This document shows, piece after piece, positions 1 to 4,299 of a stretch of 5,166 nt of DNA. Below the pieces are notes generated by a model. It made no database searches, had not been told where the DNA came from, and was given only the letters and a program-made list of their open reading frames with translations. The stretch's first letter is position 1. The number at the start of each line of letters is the position of its first letter. Both the position numbers and the translations under genes were made by a program. Source of the DNA: Pseudaestuariivita sp. (GTDB lineage: Bacteria > Pseudomonadota > Alphaproteobacteria > Rhodobacterales > Rhodobacteraceae); NCBI GenBank assembly GCA_020629995.1, contig JAHDCH010000213.1, positions 1 to 5,166 on the forward strand, read 5' to 3'.

Positions 1-233
1 TGCACGGCGTGGGCCTGTGCGATGAATGGCCCCTTGTCGCCTACCCCGACAAGGCGGTCCCCGGCGCGTTCGACTACCCGCTGGAGCCCGGCATGACGCT
101 CTGCGTCGAAGTTCTGCTCGGCGAGGTGGGTGGAGACTTTTCGATCAAGCTCGAGGATCAGGTGCTGATCACCGAGGACGGCTACGAGAATTTGACGACC
201 TATCCGTTTGATCCTCGCCTGACGGGCCACTGA
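1..233 (+). CDS. dddP: DMSP lyase DddP, C-terminal fragment (5' end outside window)
   Basis: DddP is a cytoplasmic metalloenzyme of the M24 (creatinase/aminopeptidase P) fold that cleaves dimethylsulfoniopropionate to dimethyl sulfide and acrylate. The reading frame enters at base 3 with His-Gly-Val-Gly-Leu-Cys-Asp-Glu-Trp and gives 76 residues to the TGA at 231-233. From memory of the published DddP structures, the late active-site residues are His371, Asp377 (catalytic), Glu406 and Glu421. If the first His here is 371, an Asp falls at 377 (LCDEW), a Glu at 406 (CVEV) and a Glu at 421 (IKLED), an exact match in spacing, and the end at about residue 446 fits the family's usual length. The Asp in the HGVGLCDEW stretch separates DddP from ordinary Xaa-Pro peptidases. 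The alternative is a close M24 peptidase homolog without lyase activity. The N-terminal domain and the three metal-binding Asp residues lie outside the window. Confidence 0.88.
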   Translation, partial: HGVGLCDEWPLVAYPDKAVPGAFDYPLEPGMTLCVEVLLGEVGGDFSIKLEDQVLITEDGYENLTTYPFDPRLTGH

Positions 234-240
234 AGCACTG

Positions 241-254
241 GCTGGCGGGCCAGC
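241..254 (+). other. Small hairpin just after dddP
   Basis: GCTGGC at 241-246 and GCCAGC at 249-254 are perfect reverse complements separated by two bases; in RNA this would be a 5-bp stem with a 4-base loop. It starts 7 bases after the dddP stop. No T-tract follows, so it is at best a weak or Rho-assisted 3'-end structure and not a typical intrinsic terminator. Confidence 0.3.
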
Positions 255-312
255 GAAGCGGCACAAAAGGTCGGCGTATGGCCCCCCTTGCCAGAGGCGT
301 CGAATTAACCGT

Positions 313-343
313 TAGACAAAGTTTCAGAAGATTTTACACGTGT
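313..343 (+). promoter_or_regulatory. Possible promoter/operator region upstream of the small-protein pair
   Basis: The gap after dddP turns noticeably AT-richer from about 303 to 352, unlike its surroundings. TAGACA at 313-318 matches the sigma70 -35 consensus in 5 of 6 bases; the best -10 at 16 bases spacing, TACACG at 335-340, matches only 3 of 6. Overlapping it is a perfect 8-bp palindrome ACACGTGT at 336-343 that could be a regulator half-site pair or chance. The region suggests the small-protein pair has its own promoter and does not rely only on read-through from dddP. Confidence 0.3.
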
Positions 344-361
344 TTTGGCCTAAACAGCCGC

Positions 362-625
362 ATGACACGTTATCTGGCTCTCTTCCTTCTTGCTGCAACG
401 CACGCCTCGGCCTTCGAGGTCGAACGGCCCCTGCCCGACTGCTTTGCCGGCGATCCGACCTGTGTTCTGGACGCGGGTGCTGGATGGTCCGGGTTTGGCA
501 AAGACACCTGCGGAACACAGTTGACGCTGGCGGTCGAGCAAATGGCCTTTGTCGCGGCTCTGAACGCGCGGGAAGGACACGCTTGCACGGTGGACGCGCT
601 CAAGGTTGCAGGGCGCGCGTCATGA
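362..625 (+). CDS. Small secreted four-cysteine protein, paralog 1
   Basis: I do not recognise a named family. The 87-residue product begins with a clear Sec signal peptide (hydrophobic core at residues 4-13, Ala15-Ser-Ala17 cleavage motif), leaving a mature chain of about 70 residues for the periplasm or outside. Mature cysteines are at 27, 34, 50 and 75, enough for two disulfides. Conserved landmarks are GDPTC (30-34), AGAGW (38-42) and FVAALNARxG (63-72). The next gene encodes a paralog with the same cysteine spacing, and its ATG overlaps this stop as ATGA. The start at 362 was chosen because it puts the signal peptide at the N-terminus; an in-frame ATG at 278 would add 28 residues rich in Arg and bury the signal. 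No good Shine-Dalgarno is visible before 362. Function is unknown; a structural, binding or inhibitor-like role is only a guess from size and cysteines. Confidence 0.75.
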   Translation: MTRYLALFLLAATHASAFEVERPLPDCFAGDPTCVLDAGAGWSGFGKDTCGTQLTLAVEQMAFVAALNAREGHACTVDALKVAGRAS

Positions 626-873
626 TCCGGCTTGCGGTGACACTCGCTCTGGTGGCTGCAGCCCCGGCTCAGGGCGGCAGCTGCAAGGTCGGCGATCCAA
701 CCTGCGGCGTTGCCGCGGGACCGGGATGGAAAGCGCAGAAGGTCACGCGCTGTGTCGCGGACGAGACTTTGACCGATGCGGCCAATTCATTTGTCTTTAC
801 GCTGGGCGCACGCAGCGGCGTCATGTGCCCCGTCCCGGCGACCGCGCCCGGACAGGTGCGCGCGTCGAAATAA
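622..873 (+). CDS. Small secreted four-cysteine protein, paralog 2
   Basis: An 83-residue product with a Sec signal peptide (core at residues 4-14, cleavage likely after Ala14-Pro-Ala16). Cysteines at 21, 28, 44 and 69 have spacings of 7, 16 and 25, identical to the upstream protein (27, 34, 50, 75). Over that 49-residue stretch I count 20 identities with no gap, including C..GDPTC, AGxGW, FV..L and AR.G..C. The two genes are therefore a tandem duplication. The start codon lies within the upstream stop (ATGA at 622-625), which points to translational coupling and balanced synthesis. Cys21 is not preceded by a lipobox (QGGSC), so a lipoprotein is unlikely. The C-terminal tail after Cys69 is Pro/Ala-rich and probably flexible. 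Function unknown; the two could form a heterodimer. Confidence 0.75.
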   Translation: MIRLAVTLALVAAAPAQGGSCKVGDPTCGVAAGPGWKAQKVTRCVADETLTDAANSFVFTLGARSGVMCPVPATAPGQVRASK

Positions 874-908
874 ACACCGGGCTGCGTTCACCCGCTCTCA
901 CACCCCCG

Positions 909-957
909 TGACACCTCTGACACGTCCCTTGCTTCAATCGTCGGCGGCCCCCACACT
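909..957 (+). promoter_or_regulatory. Candidate control region before the hydrolase-OsmC gene
   Basis: The 112-base gap at 874-985 contains two TGACAC copies at 909-914 and 918-923, 9 bases apart start to start, followed by TTGCTT at 929-934, a possible -35. At 17 bases spacing the -10 position reads CACACT (952-957), a poor match. The repeated TGACAC could be half-sites of an operator, but the evidence is pattern only. No terminator-like hairpin with T-tract was seen after the stop at 873. Confidence 0.22.
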
Positions 958-985
958 CTGACCATCACGGGCAAGGACCACGACA

Positions 986-2197
986 ATGAAACCCTTTACG
1001 TTCAAAGGCATGCAAGGCCACGCGCTTGCCGGACGACTCGATCTGCCGCAGGGCAAGCCGCTGGCGACCGCGCTGTTTGCCCATTGTTTCACCTGCACCA
1101 AGGACATCGCCGCCGCGCGCCGTATCGCGCAGCGCCTGACCACCATGGGCATCGCCGTGTTGCGGTTCGACTTCACCGGTCTGGGCCACAGCGAGGGCGA
1201 GTTTGAGAACACGCATTTCACCTCGAACGTGGGCGATCTGGTGGCTGCGGCCGAAGCGCTCGACGCACAGGGCATGGCACCCTCCCTTCTGATAGGTCAT
1301 TCGCTGGGCGGCGCGGCGGTGCTCAAGGCCGCGGGCCGGATCGATAGCGCCAAGGCCGTGGTGACGCTGGGTGCGCCCTTTGATCCCGGCCACGTGACCC
1401 ACAACTTTGGCAACGCCCTGACCGAGATCGCCGAAAAAGGCCGCGCCGAGGTCAGCCTTGCCGGGCGCCCGTTCACCATCAGCCAGGATTTTGTGGATGA
1501 TGTGAATTCCGCCAATCTGGAACCGGCGATTGCCAACCTCAAGAAAGCGCTGCTGGTGCTGCACGCCCCGCAGGACAGCACTGTCAGCATCGACAATGCG
1601 GCGCGGATCTTTACCGCCGCGAAACATCCCAAAAGCTTTGTGACCCTAGATACCGCGGACCACCTGATCAACGATCCGTGTGACGCCGAATATGCCGCCG
1701 ACGTGATCGCGACCTGGGTCAGCCGCTATGTGCCGCTGACCCCGCCCGCGCCGCCGATCGGTGCGCCCGAAGGCATCGTGCGGGTGTCCGAGGCGGACGC
1801 GGATGGCTTCATGCAGGACGTCAACTCAGGGCCGTTTCACCACACGCTGGCGGACGAACCCGAGGCTTATGGCGGCACCAACCGGGGCATGACACCCTAT
1901 GGCTTTTTGTCGGCGGGCCTTGGCGCCTGCACATCGATGACGATCCGCATGTACGCGCGGCGCAAGAAATGGCCCCTGACCCACGTGAGCGTGGATGTCA
2001 GCCATGACAAGGTGCACGCGCAGGACGCAGGCTATGCCGGGACCGAAAATATCGATGCCTTCATCCGCAGGATCACGCTGGACGGGCCGCTGAGCCTCGA
2101 CCAGCGCGAAAGGCTGATGGAGATCGCCGACAAATGCCCTGTTCACAGGACGTTGGAGCGGTCTTCTAAAGTCATCACTGAACTTGTGGGCGCATAG
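986..2197 (+). CDS. Bifunctional alpha/beta-hydrolase / OsmC-family protein
   Basis: A 403-residue two-domain cytoplasmic protein, a known fusion architecture. Residues 1 to about 250 form an alpha/beta-hydrolase: nucleophile Ser106 in GHSLGG, acid Asp197 (HAPQDS) and His226 (TADHLI) give a complete triad in the right order. A Pro-rich linker (252-261) leads to an OsmC/Ohr-like domain (about 262-403) with the two redox cysteines Cys315 (GACTS) and Cys384 (CPVHRTLE). OsmC/Ohr proteins are thiol peroxidases acting on organic hydroperoxides, so the plausible role is oxidative-stress defence, with the hydrolase releasing or clearing an ester or lipid substrate; the real substrate is not known. 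The start is supported by AAGGA at 973-977, 8 bases upstream. The 3' end is overlapped tail to tail by the DUF6314 gene on the other strand; the conserved CPVHRTLE stretch lies just before and in that overlap, so this frame is the constrained one. Confidence 0.93.
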   Translation: MKPFTFKGMQGHALAGRLDLPQGKPLATALFAHCFTCTKDIAAARRIAQRLTTMGIAVLRFDFTGLGHSEGEFENTHFTSNVGDLVAAAEALDAQGMAPSLLIGHSLGGAAVLKAAGRIDSAKAVVTLGAPFDPGHVTHNFGNALTEIAEKGRAEVSLAGRPFTISQDFVDDVNSANLEPAIANLKKALLVLHAPQDSTVSIDNAARIFTAAKHPKSFVTLDTADHLINDPCDAEYAADVIATWVSRYVPLTPPAPPIGAPEGIVRVSEADADGFMQDVNSGPFHHTLADEPEAYGGTNRGMTPYGFLSAGLGACTSMTIRMYARRKKWPLTHVSVDVSHDKVHAQDAGYAGTENIDAFIRRITLDGPLSLDQRERLMEIADKCPVHRTLERSSKVITELVGA

Positions 2198-2580
2198 GTC
2201 GACACCATCGTGTAGTCCTTTCGCGGGCCCGTGACGTGCCACGTCGCCGTCCAGAGCGGCCATGCGGTGAAGTCATACAGGACGCGGTAGGTGTCGGGCG
2301 GGCAGTCGTGCACCGCCTCGGGCGCGCTGGGGTCGAATGTATGAAACGGGCGGCCATCGTCGAACAGGACGGTGATCCCCTCTCGCCAAAGATAGCTGCG
2401 GCGCGCCTCGAAAGACGGCCCCTCTCCCGGCCTGAGGCGGCCGGTCTCGGTCAGGGTCAGCCCGGTTCCATCCGGCACGAACTCGGCCATACCGTGCAGC
2501 GTGGCGGGGACCCCGGCGCGGCGATCGTCGATGTGACGGGTCAGCGTCCAGCGCCCTTGAAAACTGGCAAGGGTGATCAT
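2143..2580 (-). CDS. DUF6314 family protein with an extended C-terminus
   Basis: A 145-residue soluble protein without signal peptide or membrane segment. It carries the family's pattern: FQGRW near the start (7-11), a conserved RRSYLW (60-65), FDDGRPFHTFD (73-83), a His-Asp-Cys-Pro-Pro-Asp-x-Tyr block (91-98) and the closing WHVTGPRKDYTMVSTY (114-129). The Arg/His/Asp/Tyr-rich motifs suggest a small beta-barrel ligand-binding fold, but no function is established to my knowledge. The family normally ends soon after the STY motif; here 16 extra residues (130-145) follow, and they are encoded inside the opposite-strand hydrolase-OsmC gene. The start overlaps the stop of the exported 110-residue protein as ATGA (2580-2577), and no separate Shine-Dalgarno is seen, so translation is probably coupled. 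The family assignment is from recalled motifs. Confidence 0.85.
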   Translation of the reverse strand: MITLASFQGRWTLTRHIDDRRAGVPATLHGMAEFVPDGTGLTLTETGRLRPGEGPSFEARRSYLWREGITVLFDDGRPFHTFDPSAPEAVHDCPPDTYRVLYDFTAWPLWTATWHVTGPRKDYTMVSTYAPTSSVMTLEDRSNVL

Positions 2581-2909
2581 TCGGCGGGCCAGCCTTCGGT
2601 AAATGATCCATCAGCAGCGACAAAGCGGATGCGGTCACCCGACGCAGTCATGTCATAACAGGTCCACAGATCGCCCGGCGGCCATTGCGAGCAATATTGG
2701 TCGCCCTCGGCACGCCAATAGCCCCAGGATGGGCGCCCCGCCTCATAAAAGGTGCGTCCCGACGCGTAAAAGGTCTGGGTTGCGCCCTCATAGGCATAGG
2801 TCCGCTCGGTCAGGGCGGCGGTGATGCCGGCGGTGTCGAGCGGGGCCCACTCCTCTGCCCGAGCGGGCAGCGTCGTCAGGGTCAGCAGCAAAAGGGTCAG
2901 GCGTGTCAT
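2577..2909 (-). CDS. Small exported protein of unknown function
   Basis: A 110-residue product with a textbook Sec signal peptide (Leu/Thr-rich core at residues 4-14, Ala16-Arg-Ala18 cleavage), giving a mature domain of about 92 residues. Mature landmarks: ALTxRTYAY (32-40), QTFYASGRTFYE (45-56), WGYWR (62-66), YCSQWPP (72-78), WTCYD (82-86), then IRFV and a Gly-Ser turn near the C-terminus. Cys73 and Cys84 could form one disulfide. The Tyr/Trp/Gly pattern suggests a small beta-sheet periplasmic domain; I recall similar conserved hypothetical proteins in roseobacters but cannot name a family. The start has AAGGG (2920-2916) 6 bases upstream, but this site and the ATG sit inside a perfect hairpin. 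It lies 59 bases after the ATP-grasp gene and overlaps the DUF6314 gene by ATGA, so all three may be one transcript. Confidence 0.8.
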   Translation of the reverse strand: MTRLTLLLLTLTTLPARAEEWAPLDTAGITAALTERTYAYEGATQTFYASGRTFYEAGRPSWGYWRAEGDQYCSQWPPGDLWTCYDMTASGDRIRFVAADGSFTEGWPAE

Positions 2910-2920
2910 GCCTGACCCTT
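2892..2920 (-). promoter_or_regulatory. Perfect 11-bp hairpin enclosing RBS and start codon
   Basis: AAGGGTCAGGC at 2892-2902 is the exact reverse complement of 2910-2920, with a 7-base loop at 2903-2909. Read on the minus strand, the 5' arm contains the AAGGG ribosome binding site, the loop begins with the ATG of the 110-residue exported protein, and the 3' arm encodes its residues 3-6. The 3' arm ends in a run of four T (2893-2890), and the 5' arm begins with AA, so the element also resembles an intrinsic terminator for the ATP-grasp gene, whose stop is 48 bases upstream. It could therefore terminate transcription, block translation initiation, or both. Confidence 0.6.
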
Positions 2921-2951
2921 AGCGCGGAACGCAGGCCCGCGCGATCACATT

Positions 2952-2972
2952 GCTGTCAGCGCCGGCTGTCAG
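2952..2972. repeat. Short direct repeat at the end of the ATP-grasp gene
   Basis: GCTGTCAG occurs at 2952-2959 and again at 2965-2972, 13 bases apart start to start, the second copy covering the ATP-grasp stop codon. Between them is the palindrome GCCGGC (2961-2966). No function is evident; it may be chance or a slip-duplication. Confidence 0.3.
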
Positions 2973-4108
2973 AGGAAATCGGCCCCATGCGCCTTGAAGA
3001 TGCCGCGCACGCGGTCGGTCATGAACCCCTTGCCGCTGGCATATTGCGGCAGGGTAAAGGACGACCCGGCGTTGACCTCGATCACCACGGGGCCATCGTC
3101 GGTGAGGGCGATGTCCGCCGATTGATAGACCAGCGGGCGGTGCAGCTCGGCCACCTGGGCGTTGACCTTCAGCAGCGCCTCCCAATGCGGCAGGTGCTGA
3201 CCAAGGATCGCGGCACCCTGATCTGGATGCACGTCCATATGCTTCAGCTCGGGGCCATCCGCGCCGACCAGCGTCAGGATCTCACCCGTGGCCGGATCAA
3301 TCGAGCACAGCAGGTTGCCCTCGCGCCAGAAATTGTCGGCCGGGTTGGCGCTGGAGGGCAGCTTGAGAACAGCGGCGGGCGTGTACAGCCCCTCGTCCGA
3401 CCACATGTTGACCATGCGGACCGTCGCGGTCGTGCGGGTGTATTTCTGCAAGAACGCGCAATTGTCGACAAACCGCTGCAGGATGAACGCATCGGTCCCG
3501 ATGATGTTGCGGAAAAAGGCGTCATAGCGCATCTCGCCCGTGCCGCGCACCAGCAGATATTCGTCGGTCGCGCCGTCGATGATGAACACGCCAACGCTGC
3601 CCAGCCCCTTGTTATGCTTGCCGAACAGCGGAAATTCGACGCCGCCCGTCAGCAGGCTGCGCAGCTGGTCCGGTGTCTCGACCCCCTGCCCGCCGTGATA
3701 GCGGCGGCCCGAGGCATCGATCATCGCGATGGTCTGCGGCACCGGGATGCCGTCCGCCTCGAGGAACTTGGCCGAGTTCCATTTGTCCTCGGTCACGCCA
3801 AACCACGCCAGGTCGTTGACCGCGTGCAAGCAGCGGTTCTGCAGCGACATGGTCACAAACTCGGCGCGCTCGGCCTCGGTGTGGCGTGCGTGATCGTACA
3901 GGCCAAACTTGACGTATTCCCACAGATGCAGCTGCGCCTTCGACTTTTTGAACCGCCGCGCCTCGCGCGCGATGGAAAAGACGCCCCGCCCCGAGGCGCG
4001 CGCCGCATGGACCAAAAGCTCGGCCTTGCTGCCGCCATGGTGCGATTTGGCATAGGCCGCCTTTTCGCGTGCGACGACATTGGTGGTTTCGATGGTTGCG
4101 TCAGTCAT
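2969..4108 (-). CDS. ATP-grasp family protein, sugar-transfer-associated type
   Basis: A 379-residue cytoplasmic protein resembling the sugar-transfer-associated ATP-grasp group (PF14397, from memory). Visible parts: a basic, helical N-terminal region (about 1-90); the first ATP-grasp subdomain with DKWNSAKFLEADGIPVP (108-124); the nucleotide-binding Lys164 and glycine loop in GKHNKGLGSVGV (163-174); a central conserved stretch QKYTRTTATVRMVN (221-234) with substrate or phosphate-binding arginines; and the metal-binding end with Asp332 and VIEVNAGSS (342-350), where Glu344 and Asn346 would hold Mg2+. ATP-grasp enzymes join a carboxylate to an amine or similar nucleophile through an acyl phosphate; the substrate here is unknown. 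The ATG at 4108 has AGGGG (4122-4118) 9 bases upstream; an in-frame TTG at 4186 would add 26 residues over probable promoter DNA. It is divergent from purB and followed by the exported protein gene after 59 bases. Confidence 0.85.
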   Translation of the reverse strand: MTDATIETTNVVAREKAAYAKSHHGGSKAELLVHAARASGRGVFSIAREARRFKKSKAQLHLWEYVKFGLYDHARHTEAERAEFVTMSLQNRCLHAVNDLAWFGVTEDKWNSAKFLEADGIPVPQTIAMIDASGRRYHGGQGVETPDQLRSLLTGGVEFPLFGKHNKGLGSVGVFIIDGATDEYLLVRGTGEMRYDAFFRNIIGTDAFILQRFVDNCAFLQKYTRTTATVRMVNMWSDEGLYTPAAVLKLPSSANPADNFWREGNLLCSIDPATGEILTLVGADGPELKHMDVHPDQGAAILGQHLPHWEALLKVNAQVAELHRPLVYQSADIALTDDGPVVIEVNAGSSFTLPQYASGKGFMTDRVRGIFKAHGADFL

Positions 4109-4117
4109 GATGTGCTG

Positions 4118-4122
4118 CCCCT
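4118..4122 (-). promoter_or_regulatory. Ribosome binding site deciding the ATP-grasp start
   Basis: On the minus strand AGGGG lies 9 bases before the ATG at 4108. This supports the 379-residue form over a longer one starting at TTG 4186. Confidence 0.5.
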
Positions 4123-4152
4123 GCGCTGATCCCAGTGTTTCGATTTCCGGAA

Positions 4153-4189
4153 CAATCCCGCGGCAATCCGGCCACAATATGACCAATTG
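4153..4189. repeat. Four phased CAAT motifs in the divergent intergenic region
   Basis: CAAT occurs at 4153, 4164, 4175 and 4184, i.e. at steps of 11, 11 and 9 bases, close to one helical turn each. The first two copies are CAATCC and the last is the palindrome CAATTG. They lie between the divergent ATP-grasp and purB starts, nearer the former, in the segment where its promoter should be. This could be an array of regulator contacts on one DNA face, or a chance pattern in a locally AT-richer stretch. Confidence 0.35.
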
Positions 4190-4233
4190 CGGCGGTTCTG
4201 GGGAAAATGGCGGGTATTTGAGTCACCCACAGT

Positions 4234-4247
4234 CGGGTTGTGACCCG
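4234..4247. promoter_or_regulatory. Short palindrome overlapping the purB -35 region
   Basis: CGGGT (4234-4238) and ACCCG (4243-4247) form a 5-bp inverted repeat with a TGTG centre that covers the putative -35 hexamer. A looser pair, GTCAC at 4222-4226 and GTGAC at 4240-4244, overlaps it. Such positioning would suit a repressor, for example one sensing purines, but no known operator consensus was recognised. Confidence 0.3.
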
Positions 4248-4266
4248 CCGGGCAGCGGTCTATGAC
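4238..4266 (+). promoter_or_regulatory. Putative sigma70-type promoter of purB
   Basis: TTGTGA at 4238-4243 (4 of 6 to the -35 consensus) is followed after 17 bases by TATGAC at 4261-4266 (4 of 6 to the -10). Initiation would fall near 4273, giving a leader of about 27 bases that contains AAGGAG at 4284-4289, 10 bases before the ATG. The spacing is ideal and the position sensible, but the hexamers are only moderate matches. Confidence 0.45.
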
Positions 4267-4299
4267 GCACCCGACCCGCATCCAAGGAGCCCGGCCCGC

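Noticed and set aside
17..21. The idea that ORF 1-233 is a complete small gene starting at GTG 9
   Set aside because: The frame is open to the left edge and its first residues are the middle of an M24/DddP active site, so it is the end of a larger gene.
278..361. Upstream ATG at 278 as start of the first small protein
   Set aside because: It would place 28 Arg-containing residues before a clean signal peptide and cover the AT-rich probable promoter segment.
340..621. Upstream extension of the second small protein through an in-frame ATG at 340
   Set aside because: The extension overlaps the first small protein in another frame, is Arg/Cys-rich with no motif, and would bury the clear signal peptide that begins at 622.
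622..684. Lipoprotein signal in the second small protein because Cys21 follows the hydrophobic segment
   Set aside because: The residues before the cysteine (QGGS) do not fit a lipobox, and this cysteine aligns with Cys27 of the paralog as part of the shared four-cysteine pattern.
965..1627. A 220-codon minus-strand frame opposite the hydrolase domain
   Set aside because: It covers the catalytic core of a well-supported gene on the other strand and has no motif or start signal of its own.
2236..2658. A 140-codon plus-strand frame across the DUF6314/exported-protein junction
   Set aside because: It is antisense to two genes with clear motifs and a coupled ATGA junction; the product is low in recognisable structure.
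2903..4129. A 408-codon open frame on the plus strand opposite the ATP-grasp gene
   Set aside because: It is an antisense shadow: GC-rich codon use on the true strand removes stops from the opposite frame. Its translation is Arg/Gln/Gly/Val-rich without recognisable motifs, while the minus strand shows full ATP-grasp motifs and a ribosome binding site.
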